A stretch of DNA of 64,000 nucleotides from Mucilaginibacter polytrichastri (GTDB lineage: Bacteria > Bacteroidota > Bacteroidia > Sphingobacteriales > Sphingobacteriaceae), in assembly GCF_001911425.1 (NCBI RefSeq), contig NZ_MPPL01000001.1, positions 3,305,283 to 3,369,282 of the forward strand. Direction: 5' to 3'. Under the pieces are notes generated by a model. That model ran no database searches. It was not told the DNA's origin and worked only from the letters and a program-made list of their open reading frames with translations. Below are positions 1 through 9,315 of the stretch, piece by piece (position 1 is the stretch's first letter; every line of letters begins with the position of its first letter). The translations under genes and the position numbers were made by a program.

Positions 1-205
1 ATTGTAGTTATCCCCGTAACTGCTATTATTTTTTACCTAATTAATTATCATTTATCCAAGAAAATAATTTCTACGTAAACCGAATCAATAGTACATCCCC
101 AATTTATTATTCACAAATGCACCAAACCTTCATACAGTTGCTCTCGCCGATATTTTACAGCAATAATTGCCTTCATTTATACACTACCACGGGAGCCATT
201 TGTTG

Positions 206-1228
206 ATGAGATCGCTTACTTTCACCAGCCTCGTTATTTTGCTAACGTTGGCATCATGCCATAAAAAACGGGTTGTAAATACTTCTTTCTATTATTGGAA
301 AACGGTATATGAGCACAACGCGGTCGAAAAACAATACATGGGTAGCCTGAACTGTAAACGACTTTACATCCGAATAATGGACGTAGAGGCAGGCGATACC
401 GGCCCCGTTCCCGTTTCGCCCATTAACTTCAAAAACCCACTACCCCAACAGGTACAAATAGTGCCGGTAGTTTATATTGTGAACCAGGCAATCAAAAGCC
501 AAACACGTGCACAACTGGATAATTTGGCAACAAAAATGGTATATTATGTAGATGGGAAAGTTAAACAGGCCGGTAAAGCCACGTTTAATGAATTGCAGAT
601 TGACTGTGACTGGACACGCACCACCCGTGATAATTATTTTTACCTGCTTCAACGCATAAAAGCCAACCCGCAGCTTAAAAACAAACAACTATCGGCCACA
701 TTGCGGCTGCATCAGCTAAAGAACCAAAAAAGCAGCGGGGTACCGCCGGTTAACCGCGTAATGTTAATGTGTTACAATATGGGTAATCTGCGCAAATACG
801 GCACACAAAATTCCATTCTCGACCAAAGCGAATTAGAAAAATACATGGGTAACAACTTAACTGATTACCCTAAACCAATTGATATAGGCCTGCCCCTGTT
901 TAGCTGGGCGGTTGTATTTAGGCAAAAACAATATATTGGGATAGCCAAAAGGCTGCAAAACGAAACCCTGAAAAACAAAAAACTATTTATAGCAGCCGGT
1001 AATAATTTATACACGTTACAGCAAGACATGCCAACATTAGGGTTGAAGCGCGGAGATGAAATAAGATGGGAAGATATACCTGCCGAAAAATTAAAGGTAA
1101 CCGCCTCGTATATTCATCAATACATATCATCAGATACCGTAAATATTATTTATTTTCATTTAGACGAACCGATACTCAAACTTTACACCTATGACACCCT
1201 TAAAGAAACTGCTGATTTGTTTCGTTAG
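206..1228 (+). CDS. Putative lipoprotein with a possible TIM-barrel-like domain
   Basis: The frame is open from 167, but the ATG at 206 is preferred because it places a lipoprotein signal (hydrophobic stretch ending in LASC) at the N-terminus. The mature part (about 320 aa) should be anchored to a membrane by the lipidated Cys. An acidic strand (LQIDCDWTR) followed by a helix and later strands (RVMLMCYNMG, PIDIGLPLFSW) resembles the alternating pattern of glycoside-hydrolase-like TIM barrels; this is a weak resemblance, not a family assignment. The 3' end overlaps the start of the next gene by 38 bp, so the two are probably co-transcribed and work together. No catalytic residues can be named. 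Confidence 0.75.
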   Translation: MRSLTFTSLVILLTLASCHKKRVVNTSFYYWKTVYEHNAVEKQYMGSLNCKRLYIRIMDVEAGDTGPVPVSPINFKNPLPQQVQIVPVVYIVNQAIKSQTRAQLDNLATKMVYYVDGKVKQAGKATFNELQIDCDWTRTTRDNYFYLLQRIKANPQLKNKQLSATLRLHQLKNQKSSGVPPVNRVMLMCYNMGNLRKYGTQNSILDQSELEKYMGNNLTDYPKPIDIGLPLFSWAVVFRQKQYIGIAKRLQNETLKNKKLFIAAGNNLYTLQQDMPTLGLKRGDEIRWEDIPAEKLKVTASYIHQYISSDTVNIIYFHLDEPILKLYTYDTLKETADLFR

Positions 1229-3836
1229 CCTGATCGGATGCTTTTTAATAGGCATTGCTGTAATTGTGGCATGTTCGGACGAACCTGATCCATACGATTA
1301 TTACACGTCCTTTTTTCACCCGGACATTCAAGGCAAGAAAGATTTTGGTGCTTTTTACTTCACTGATTATAGTTTTACCTACACCGATGAAGAACCTGCA
1401 AGCGAGGCCGCCATTAACGCGGCAGAATGGGCAAAATATTTAGGCCCCCCGGTAAAAGCAGCAGATGTAGAAAACATCATGTATGATCTGGATAGCGCAG
1501 GAAAAGAAAAAGTATATCATTTTTTTGAGCAAGACCCGCCAGTTGCCGGCAGCCTTGCAGCAAGTAGTTTTTTAGGGGCATTAAATAACCCTGCGCACAA
1601 AGCGGCTCGAATGTATTATCAGTTTTCGCTACAGGCAGAAAAATTGGGGCAGCATAATTATAACCCATGGGAACCAGCACCCGTGGATACTACCGGTTTA
1701 AAAACCGCTGCCGCCCAAGCCTTACAAGCGGCAAAAGATGAGAATGACAGCTTTTTAAAGCTTCGGTATTTTTACCAGGCCCAAAAGCTTAATCATTATG
1801 CAGAGAATTACGCAGAGGCTAAAAGCATCTATGATCAATATATTACAAAAACACCATCGCAAAGCCATGTAAAAGGCTGGGCATTGGCGTTCAAGGCCGG
1901 AGAGCTACGCCGCCTAGGCGATACCACAGAGGCGGCGTACCTATTCTCTAAGGTGTTTGCCAATTACCCCGAACGCAGGGTACAGGCCTACCGCAATTAC
2001 CATTACATTGGCGCACCGTTTGAAAATGTGTTAAAGCTTGCCAATACCCCGCAAGAAAAAGCCAATTTGTACGCCATAAAAGCCTTTGCCGACCCAGAGA
2101 TTGGTACGGCTGATTTGGAAAAGGTATATGATCTTGCGCCAGGTTCGCCATTGGTGGGCGTACTGCTGGTAAGGGAAATTAATAAGCTCGAACAATATTA
2201 CCTTACACCGGCATTAAGTAACAATACCGATCAGTTTTACAGTAATCGTTCATTCGTTACAACCAAGTCGCCGCAGCCAATGTCTATGACAAAAAGATGG
2301 CTCTTATGGGTAGCCGCCGTAATTCTATTTTCAGGAGCGATCATCTTAATTACGGCGTTTAAAAAGCAGGAGGCCGGGCTTGGCTTTAAAGTAATAGGTG
2401 GTGCGCTGCTATTGTTTGGCGCAGTTGGTGTGTCATGGTTCTATGTAAATAAGCATAAACAGACTATTGAAGAAATACAACAGTTACCACAAGGTAGCTT
2501 TTTTGTGGCCATGCCAGATAGTGTAAAAAGCAAATACGAAGCACAAATAGAGACGCTGAGGAACTTTTGCACCAAACTAACCAGCGATGCCAAATACCCC
2601 GAGCCACAGGTGGGTACATTGGTTAACGCTTATTTGTATTTTATGCAAAACAAACCGGATGATGGGTTATCAGCACTGGGTAAGATGGAAGGAAAGCCGC
2701 TCAGCAGTAAAATAGCCGATGAAAAACAAATTCTGAACCTGCTTTTATCTGCCCAACGGATTAAACAGATAAAAGAAGTTGACGAGACAGCATTATTGCC
2801 GGCATTAAAATGGCTGAATAATAAAGTGATAGCCGGCGGTAAACCTCAAACAGATGTTTATCCTTCAAGGCCGGAAAGTACTAACCAATTTGCTTTAACC
2901 CAGCGTAATTTTTATTCTTATGTACTGGCTCCGGCCTACCTTCGCCAGGGCGATACAACTAAAGCAGCCCTTGCCTTGCTCAAGAGTGATAATAGCAACG
3001 GCACGGCTTACCGGTACAACTCATCTTCGCAAATGCCTGCTTTTTGGTATCATTACCTACACGCAGCTGAGCTGAAACAGATTATTAGCTGGAAGGTGAA
3101 ACGCCCTAATGAGCCTTATATGACTTTCTTGAGTGCAGGCTTAGCAAAAATTGACGACGGCAATTTGTATGAACTACTTGGTACTGCACAGCTGCGCGAA
3201 CACCATTACCAGGATGCACTGGCCTCTTTCAATAATGAAAAAGTAAAACAAAATTTTGCCAAGTTGAAAGAGACAGCCGTTACATCAGGCAACCCTTTTG
3301 AGGTAGAAATAAACGATTACCCCCAAACTGCAACAAGCGGCATTAACAAGCTTGAATTTGCAAAAAAGATGGCAGCACTGGAAGTTAAGCTTAAAAGCGA
3401 TCCAAAAAATGCTGATACCTATTACCAGATGGCTACCGGTATTTACAACACCTCTACTTATGGCAACTCCTGGAACATGATATCATATCAATGGTCATCT
3501 TACGATTTTGGCAGAACGCCGCTTTATTACTACGATACAGATTATATAAAAACGCTACTCGCAAAACAGTATTATTTAAAAGCGCGGGATTTAAGCACAA
3601 GCCGGGAGTTTAAGGCCAAATGCACCTTTATGGCTGCCAAGTGCGAACAAAAGCAATATGAAGCACCCTCATTTGTGGAAAGTTATGACACTTTTGATAA
3701 GCATGAAAAAGCTTACCTCAAACAACTCACCCATAATAAATACTTCATTGATTTGCAACAGTACAAAACAACATCGTTTTATAAAGAAGCTGTTGATGAA
3801 TGTAGTTATCTACGCGATTTCATAAAGTCAAACTAA
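1191..3836 (+). CDS. Large TPR-like membrane protein of unknown function
   Basis: This 881-aa protein has an N-terminal membrane segment (about residues 7-27, ending in VACS, possibly a lipobox) and a pair of hydrophobic segments near residues 370-415. These separate an N-terminal half and a C-terminal half that both look like alpha-helical repeats of the TPR type (short helices with A/Y/L spacing, phrases such as YFLAKQYY, YYQMATGIY). Such proteins usually act as envelope scaffolds, but no partner is evident apart from the overlapping upstream lipoprotein gene. The start codon overlaps the 3' end of that gene, suggesting translational coupling. No enzyme motif was recognised. Confidence 0.8.
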   Translation: MTPLKKLLICFVSLIGCFLIGIAVIVACSDEPDPYDYYTSFFHPDIQGKKDFGAFYFTDYSFTYTDEEPASEAAINAAEWAKYLGPPVKAADVENIMYDLDSAGKEKVYHFFEQDPPVAGSLAASSFLGALNNPAHKAARMYYQFSLQAEKLGQHNYNPWEPAPVDTTGLKTAAAQALQAAKDENDSFLKLRYFYQAQKLNHYAENYAEAKSIYDQYITKTPSQSHVKGWALAFKAGELRRLGDTTEAAYLFSKVFANYPERRVQAYRNYHYIGAPFENVLKLANTPQEKANLYAIKAFADPEIGTADLEKVYDLAPGSPLVGVLLVREINKLEQYYLTPALSNNTDQFYSNRSFVTTKSPQPMSMTKRWLLWVAAVILFSGAIILITAFKKQEAGLGFKVIGGALLLFGAVGVSWFYVNKHKQTIEEIQQLPQGSFFVAMPDSVKSKYEAQIETLRNFCTKLTSDAKYPEPQVGTLVNAYLYFMQNKPDDGLSALGKMEGKPLSSKIADEKQILNLLLSAQRIKQIKEVDETALLPALKWLNNKVIAGGKPQTDVYPSRPESTNQFALTQRNFYSYVLAPAYLRQGDTTKAALALLKSDNSNGTAYRYNSSSQMPAFWYHYLHAAELKQIISWKVKRPNEPYMTFLSAGLAKIDDGNLYELLGTAQLREHHYQDALASFNNEKVKQNFAKLKETAVTSGNPFEVEINDYPQTATSGINKLEFAKKMAALEVKLKSDPKNADTYYQMATGIYNTSTYGNSWNMISYQWSSYDFGRTPLYYYDTDYIKTLLAKQYYLKARDLSTSREFKAKCTFMAAKCEQKQYEAPSFVESYDTFDKHEKAYLKQLTHNKYFIDLQQYKTTSFYKEAVDECSYLRDFIKSN

Positions 3837-3888
3837 ATAATCTACATCATATTTTTAGTACAATTTTAAAAATCATAATTACACTGCT

Positions 3889-4515
3889 ATGAAACTAATG
3901 CTGGTTGAGCCAATAGCTCAATTTAAGAAAGTGATTATTTTATTACTTATTGTTATATGTTCGTCTTTAACCGTTAATGCACAAAACGGCACTTACCAAA
4001 AAAAGGATGCTAATGGAGCTTACTGCGTTATCTCGTTTCAACGATCAGGCAACCGGGTAAAGGCGGATATTTTTTCCTGGTGGAATACCGCAAGCGCTCA
4101 AACCGGCAGCTATAATGGGGAAGGTACCCTTAAAAATAATACTGTGCTTTTGAACAGTGAATTAAATGAGCCCGGGTGTAAGGTAGTATTGACTGTGGTT
4201 AACGATAAAATAAAAGCTTCATTTGCAAATTGCAGCACAGACCACCTCCCGACAGACTTTAGCGGCTTATACACAAAATTTACTGATGCTGTGGCAGGCG
4301 ATTATCAGGTAACTGTTCCGAAAGCTTATTTTTACAAAACAGCGGATTCCGGCAGCAAGCAAAAAGCTTATGTGCTTAAAGGAGACAAGGTGGTACTTGA
4401 TATAGATAGAATAGCTGCTTGCAAACAAAACTGGGTTTATGTGTACTTTACCAACAAGGCAGGTAAAGATACATCTGGTTATATGTTGCTGAGTGACCTT
4501 AAAAAGCTTAATTAG
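3889..4515 (+). CDS. Secreted protein with C-terminal SH3-like domain
   Basis: This 208-aa protein has a hydrophobic signal region (about residues 14-31, ending VNAQ) and so is predicted to be exported. The first mature half is beta-rich with two Cys residues. The last about 70 residues (AYFYKTAD..., GDKVVLDI, NWVYVYF, SGYMLLSDL) match the pattern of bacterial SH3-like domains: a short Y-F-Y strand, a K-G-D turn, a W-V-Y-V strand and a final G-Y-hydrophobic-L strand. These domains often bind cell-wall material or mediate protein contacts. It follows the TPR-like gene by about 50 bp on the same strand and may be in the same transcript. The specific function is unknown. Confidence 0.75.
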   Translation: MKLMLVEPIAQFKKVIILLLIVICSSLTVNAQNGTYQKKDANGAYCVISFQRSGNRVKADIFSWWNTASAQTGSYNGEGTLKNNTVLLNSELNEPGCKVVLTVVNDKIKASFANCSTDHLPTDFSGLYTKFTDAVAGDYQVTVPKAYFYKTADSGSKQKAYVLKGDKVVLDIDRIAACKQNWVYVYFTNKAGKDTSGYMLLSDLKKLN

Positions 4516-4575
4516 TAACCAAGTAAATAAAGCACCCTGCCCGAAGCCAAAGCAGATAGGAAGCTGTATGTATTG

Positions 4576-5001
4576 CTATTGCTCATCAATCGGTGTTGAT
4601 TTGCGCCATTTGCTTAGCGTGATTAAGGAATTTTGCATTACATCATAATATTCGATAGTACGCGTTTTAATATTAACGGCAAACGTGTAATAAGCAACGT
4701 AATTATCACCATTATCCTCAGCCACTTTTACCCAGTAGTTGGGGTCGGTATCAGTTGGCAATGTTTCGGCATAAATGGCTAAATGCTGTTTACCCTTGCT
4801 ATCCTTTTTAACCTCTGCGCTTTTGCGATTCACCTCATCCAGATTTATGATCAGGTTTACCGCCTGATTTTCCTTTGTTTCTGTATGCTTTTTATGAGTA
4901 ATTTCTGCCTGAAGCTTTTGTTGAGGATGACACGAACTTAATGTGATTGGTAAATAGAATATGAGGGCGGCAAAAATAGCGGGCGGCAGTTTTTTATTCA
5001 T
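4576..5001 (-). CDS. Small putative lipoprotein
   Basis: The frame is open from 5043, but the Met at 5001 gives a standard signal (MNKKLPP, hydrophobic core, then LSSC lipobox), so it is taken as the start. The mature region (about 120 aa) is hydrophilic with a beta-strand-rich end (YWVKVAEDNGDNYVAYYTFAV, TRTIEYYDVM). This is compatible with a small periplasmic or outer-membrane lipoprotein of unknown role. It is convergent with the SH3-like gene and sits downstream of the SPFH/zinc-ribbon group on the same strand. Confidence 0.7.
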   Translation of the reverse strand: MNKKLPPAIFAALIFYLPITLSSCHPQQKLQAEITHKKHTETKENQAVNLIINLDEVNRKSAEVKKDSKGKQHLAIYAETLPTDTDPNYWVKVAEDNGDNYVAYYTFAVNIKTRTIEYYDVMQNSLITLSKWRKSTPIDEQ

Positions 5002-5063
5002 ATCCAAATAATTGGTCAATAAACGTGCAACATTTGATTGCATAATTTACTTCGCAGTCAACT

Positions 5064-5309
5064 TTATTGCCCCGCTTTTGGATGTGCGCGGTTACCCCTG
5101 TCTTCATTATAAAGGCGTTCGCTACTCCTAAAAAAAGCGCCATAATAAACGATTAACAAAACTGCAGCAATGCCTAATACTACAAGTGTTTTGCTACTCC
5201 GGATAATGGCTTGCAGGGTTATTATTTGAATATCCCAGATCCGCAGCACAAGTAAACTAATAAAGGCTAAACTAATTAACACGGCAAGTATGCCAATAAA
5301 TGTTTTCAT
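5064..5309 (-). CDS. Small two-TM membrane protein
   Basis: This 81-aa protein has two hydrophobic helices, about residues 4-22 and 37-57, with a short linker and a charged C-terminal tail (RSSERLYNEDRGNRAHPKAGQ). It lies only 10 bp downstream of the SPFH-domain gene on the same strand and is very likely co-transcribed with it. It may be a membrane partner of that module. No family was recognised. Confidence 0.65.
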   Translation of the reverse strand: MKTFIGILAVLISLAFISLLVLRIWDIQIITLQAIIRSSKTLVVLGIAAVLLIVYYGAFFRSSERLYNEDRGNRAHPKAGQ

Positions 5310-5319
5310 ATTTTGTTAT

Positions 5320-6321
5320 TTAAAGCTTATCCAACCATTCCTTTTTCTTTGCCGCAAACTCATCCTGTGTGATAATACCTTCATCAAGCAATAGCTTTAA
5401 TTGTTTAAGCTTCACTATCGGGTCTGCACTACCGGCATTCAGTTGTTCCTCTTTAGCTGTGTTAAAGGTTTTACCTAAATCCATCCCCACGCCCAATTGC
5501 AAGCCTGCACCTGCCAGGCCACCTTCGTTACGGGCTGCATCGCGCAAGGCTTTTAGTTTTTCCAGTTCTACATAAGTTAAACCACCTTCACCGGCAGCCA
5601 TGGCTTCGGCTGTTATATCGGCTATTTTTCCTATACGTTCTTTAGTTGTGTCATCAAAAACAGTCCCGTTAAGTTTAAAGTCTGTTAATTCAAAACCCAG
5701 TTTATCTAACTCTGCATTTAGCAGTGCTTTAATACTGGTAGAAAGCAAGGGTAACTGCGCATCAATTTGTTGGTAAGAAACGCTGCTTTGCGCTAACACC
5801 GATGATAAGCTTTCCGGAAATCGGTTTTGCAATAGCTGCCGTGCCTCCGTTAGCGTATAGGTATCCTTCGAACCTATTACGTTTGAAAACAAGTATAGCG
5901 GGTTAGAAATGCGGAAAGAAAACGTCCCATTCGCCCCCAATTCAACCGGTATTTTGTAAATCGGGTCCATGTACTTAATTAACTGTGGGGTTCCCCAGCC
6001 TTGGTTCACATTGTCGGACGTGCGGTAAAACCAAATCTTCATCTTATGCTCACTCTCAAAGTTGGTGCGCATTTTTAGTAATGTGGTTATAAATGGATGA
6101 TTATTAGTCTCCAGGTTATAAATACCATCGTTAGTTAAGTTATCAGTTACCTTGCCCTCATAAACTAATATGGCGCCTTGCCCCGGCGAAACGATCAGTT
6201 TTCCTGCATTTTTAAGCTCATCACTATTTGAAGGAAACTTCCATACCAGGATATCAGGCTCCGGGTTTTTCCATTCAATAACTTCCGAAAGCTGATTTCT
6301 AAATAAGTTGCCGATGCCCAT
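5320..6321 (-). CDS. SPFH/Band-7 family protein with C-terminal SHOCT motif (YdjI-like)
   Basis: This 333-aa protein shows the layout of the bacterial YdjI/virion-core-like SPFH family. It has an N-terminal segment (VIEWKNPEPDILVWKFP), the SPFH core with the phrase VSPGQGAILVYEGK (about residues 40-60), an extended band-7 region to about residue 250, and a Gly/Ala-rich linker. It ends in a SHOCT-type motif (KLKQLKLLLDEGIITQDEFAAKKKEWLDKL pattern, about 300-333), a short helical pair known as an oligomerisation module. There is no N-terminal membrane helix, so it is expected in the cytoplasm or peripherally on the membrane. In Bacillus the homologous ydjI lies with pspA and a zinc-ribbon gene in an envelope-stress operon. 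Here a zinc-ribbon membrane-protein gene is immediately upstream (48 bp), which supports a similar membrane-protection role (inference). Confidence 0.85.
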   Translation of the reverse strand: MGIGNLFRNQLSEVIEWKNPEPDILVWKFPSNSDELKNAGKLIVSPGQGAILVYEGKVTDNLTNDGIYNLETNNHPFITTLLKMRTNFESEHKMKIWFYRTSDNVNQGWGTPQLIKYMDPIYKIPVELGANGTFSFRISNPLYLFSNVIGSKDTYTLTEARQLLQNRFPESLSSVLAQSSVSYQQIDAQLPLLSTSIKALLNAELDKLGFELTDFKLNGTVFDDTTKERIGKIADITAEAMAAGEGGLTYVELEKLKALRDAARNEGGLAGAGLQLGVGMDLGKTFNTAKEEQLNAGSADPIVKLKQLKLLLDEGIITQDEFAAKKKEWLDKL

Positions 6322-6369
6322 ACTATTGTGCTATTTTAAATTCGTTAATCAATTTACCATCCATGCCTA

Positions 6370-7623
6370 TTATAAACATCGACTCATAGGTTTTTTAACA
6401 ACAAAGCCGTTTTTAAAACGAAAAGCTTCATCGGTAAAATATTGTTCTCCATTAAATGGCCGGGTAAAAATAATACGCCCATCTGGCACCGAAACGCACT
6501 GAACAGATGTATTTGACTTTTCGGCAGCCGCAGCGTTAAAACTTATCAGCACATATTTCTCATCGCCATAAAGTACTTTTGGCGCAAAATATAGCCTGCC
6601 AGGCGTCAGGTCTTTATATGAGATCACTAAATCGCTTCCTTGCCTAAAATCGGTAACATGTTTTACACCATTGTAGTCTGAGTATTCTTTTTTTTGAAAA
6701 AATGGACGGTCATTACGGCCGCCCTTATCGTCTTTCTGTGTATACATCATCAACTTTATTTTCTCATCCGGAAAATCATCACTGTGTTCACTAAACAAAA
6801 AGTATGTGTTTACCTTGGCCCTTGCATCTTTAATTTCTAAGGCATTTTGTGCGGCATAATAAGCTTTCTCGGTATATACACTGTCGGCAATGGGGAAAAA
6901 AAATCGGCTTTTGCCGTCGTTAGTCATCAGCTTAAAGCCATCGCCATATTCTTCACCAATAGATTCTATATGGGCAATGCCTGCTTCCAGTTCCTGGTGG
7001 TGCGTAAAAAAATTTGGCTGTACCTCTTGCAATTGGGTGTTGCTCTTGTCGACTTTAAAAAGTATGCTTTCATTAGCAATCGCATAAACTTCACCATTTT
7101 TAAACATCCGGAACTTAATCTTATCTAGATCTTTTGTAGGAAATTGACCTAAACGCTGGCTTTTCAATTCCTTTCCGTTTAAGGCATTATAAAAAGTAAT
7201 AAAATTACCTGATCTGCTATCGTGTTCATCATTATCAAATTCGCGATGACCCATAACCGCTATAATTAGCATACCGGTACCATCCTCATAAGCAATACAA
7301 TCCTTATCACTCCAACGGTAAGCGCTGCTATCCAAAACATTACTTAGAGATTTAGATGACTTATTAAACAGTGTTGGTAAAAAAACGAAAAGCACGAATA
7401 TAATTAATATGGCGCCAATGATTAGCGAGGCTAATTTGGGTGAAGCTATTGGAGCAGGCTGAGGTGCCTGTTGATAATTAACATTATGGTTGATGGTAAT
7501 ATCATCATTATCTAAAAAATATTCGGTGTCACAACTCAGGCATTTAAAATAATCTGGCTTAATCTCCACATTTTGTGTGGAACCACATTTAGGGCATTGT
7601 ATCGCTTTTATTTCTTTAGCCAT
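6370..7623 (-). CDS. Zinc-ribbon single-pass membrane protein, paralog A
   Basis: This 417-aa protein starts with a TFIIB-like zinc ribbon: CPKC at residues 10-13 and CLSC at 28-31. An acidic stretch and one membrane helix (about residues 64-86, LIIGAILIIFVLFVFL) follow, then a large probably extracytoplasmic domain with beta-propeller-like strands. It is clearly a paralog of the next gene: same ribbon spacing, same TM position, and similar C-terminal phrases such as PGRLYFAPKVLYGDEKYVLISFN versus PGRKYFSPIILYQDANHLLIVVN. It precedes the SPFH gene by 48 bp. By analogy with Bacillus YdjG it could be a membrane receptor linking a cytoplasmic scaffold to envelope state; this is inference. Confidence 0.8.
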   Translation of the reverse strand: MAKEIKAIQCPKCGSTQNVEIKPDYFKCLSCDTEYFLDNDDITINHNVNYQQAPQPAPIASPKLASLIIGAILIIFVLFVFLPTLFNKSSKSLSNVLDSSAYRWSDKDCIAYEDGTGMLIIAVMGHREFDNDEHDSRSGNFITFYNALNGKELKSQRLGQFPTKDLDKIKFRMFKNGEVYAIANESILFKVDKSNTQLQEVQPNFFTHHQELEAGIAHIESIGEEYGDGFKLMTNDGKSRFFFPIADSVYTEKAYYAAQNALEIKDARAKVNTYFLFSEHSDDFPDEKIKLMMYTQKDDKGGRNDRPFFQKKEYSDYNGVKHVTDFRQGSDLVISYKDLTPGRLYFAPKVLYGDEKYVLISFNAAAAEKSNTSVQCVSVPDGRIIFTRPFNGEQYFTDEAFRFKNGFVVKKPMSRCL

Positions 7624-7807
7624 TGAGTAAGTGATAAGAAATTATAGATATACTAACAGCCATCAGTTGGTAAAGGTTTTAGCACCGGGCAGTAAGACGA
7701 AACTATTCTTTAAAAAAATAGCTCTATTAATCAATTAATTACCTTTTAAATTTTTAAATATTAGTGCGTTTAATGGTTAGATAACCACTATCTGATCTTA
7801 TGATCGA

Positions 7808-9022
7808 TCATTCTGTTCGGGCTAATTGATAATTATACACCAGTTTCCCGCCATCAGATATCACCATAACACCGTGCACATAGTCTGCTTCTTCATCCTT
7901 ACGGTACTCTAGTGCAAAACCCTGTTTGCATTTGGTTGTAGAAAATAGGTTGAAATTATCGGGCGACAAAGCCCACAATATTTTTCCGGTATTTGTATCA
8001 ATCAGCTGGACGCTCTTTGGCGGGTCGGGCGCAGCGGTAGTGTTTACAACAATTAACAAATGATTGGCATCCTGATAAAGAATTATTGGGCTAAAGTACT
8101 TTCTGCCAGGGGTAACTTCGCGCCTTAATATCCGTCCTGCATCATATTTTATTTCAAATAACTGGAGCACATCAAGTTTATCAAAGTCGCCGTTCGCATA
8201 GGTGAACTCACAATAGTTTTTCTTAGTTAGCTGCTTCTCTACTGCGTTTGCCTGCTCCTCATTGCTAACCAGCTTCTTTATAGTCGGAAAATAATAAAAG
8301 GCCTCCCCTTCATTGCTCATTACTTTTATCATTGCTTTGCGATAATCAAAATCCAGTTTAGCCACCCCCGAACTCAGTTTTGGATAGTCTTTAAATGTAC
8401 TTTTAGTAATGTCGATAAGGCGGTTGTTTCTGGTATCTAACTCCAGCAGCGTGCTGTTACACCCTATCGCATAGATCATATCAGGCGAGTAGGTTTTAAA
8501 CGTTAAGGCGCACCGGTCATTTCGCAACCGTTCATCTGTTATAATGCGGTCTGCGATCAACTTACCATCCAATGCATTATTAAACTGCGCATGCAGCTCT
8601 TGATACGATTTATTATTACCATTGTTAATATAATCAACGCCGATACGTAAATAAACCGGGTTATTGGTGGCAGTGTTGGTATAAACATAACTGCTGTAAT
8701 ATGACCGGGGTATTTTATAAGTACTATTGGTGTAACTGCTAGTTGTATTTATTTTTGTTTGAAAAAGCATTGTTGTTATGTAGGCAATTGCTATAAATGC
8801 TATTGCACCTAAAAGGATATAAACCGGCAGTTTAGAATTCACGGGCGGTGCAGAATTTTGCAGGGGGGGCACCCGGTCATGGTGATAATAATGATGTACA
8901 TCGTCACTGTCCAAAAAATACTCTGTTTGGCAGTTTTGGCATTGGTAAAAATCCGGCTTTATCTCTTTCTTGTATGTGCTGCCACATTTAGGGCATTGTA
9001 TCGCTTTAATATCTTTCGCCAT
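7808..9022 (-). CDS. Zinc-ribbon single-pass membrane protein, paralog B
   Basis: This 404-aa protein has a zinc ribbon with Cys10, Cys13, Cys28 and Cys31, a His-rich stretch (HHYYHHD, about residues 43-49), one membrane helix (about 66-88) and a large C-terminal domain with PQQ/propeller-like strands (VQLIDTNTGKILWALSPDNF). It is a tandem duplicate of the gene at 6370-7623; the two intact paralogs are separated by 184 bp of AT-rich DNA, so this copy probably has its own transcript. The ribbon is predicted to be cytoplasmic and the large domain periplasmic. The conserved LIDTNTGKI phrase resembles PQQ-repeat propeller blades, but no cofactor site is claimed. Confidence 0.8.
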   Translation of the reverse strand: MAKDIKAIQCPKCGSTYKKEIKPDFYQCQNCQTEYFLDSDDVHHYYHHDRVPPLQNSAPPVNSKLPVYILLGAIAFIAIAYITTMLFQTKINTTSSYTNSTYKIPRSYYSSYVYTNTATNNPVYLRIGVDYINNGNNKSYQELHAQFNNALDGKLIADRIITDERLRNDRCALTFKTYSPDMIYAIGCNSTLLELDTRNNRLIDITKSTFKDYPKLSSGVAKLDFDYRKAMIKVMSNEGEAFYYFPTIKKLVSNEEQANAVEKQLTKKNYCEFTYANGDFDKLDVLQLFEIKYDAGRILRREVTPGRKYFSPIILYQDANHLLIVVNTTAAPDPPKSVQLIDTNTGKILWALSPDNFNLFSTTKCKQGFALEYRKDEEADYVHGVMVISDGGKLVYNYQLARTE

Positions 9023-9315
9023 GTGTGGTTAAACATTGTTACAGGCGTTCTGTTTTGCCTCGGCCAATACGTTTTATACGGCATTGTTACTGGCTGGTCT
9101 ATTGCTTCTTAAAAATTCTGAGGTGTTATTGCTTGTGATCGCTATAAATAGGTGTATCGATAAAATACAAGCTATATGGTAACAAAATGAGGCTCTATAT
9201 TCCATCGTTTTTGTACATTATTTTTTAATTTCATATTCTATTTATTGATCTTCACAACACTCGGGGATTTGTTAAGGTTAACTAACGCGCAAGTACCCGA
9301 ATAAATAACAGCATC

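Noticed and set aside
1..205. Possible partial gene at the left edge
   Set aside because: AT-rich with stops in all frames; no coding pattern seen before the lipoprotein start at 206.
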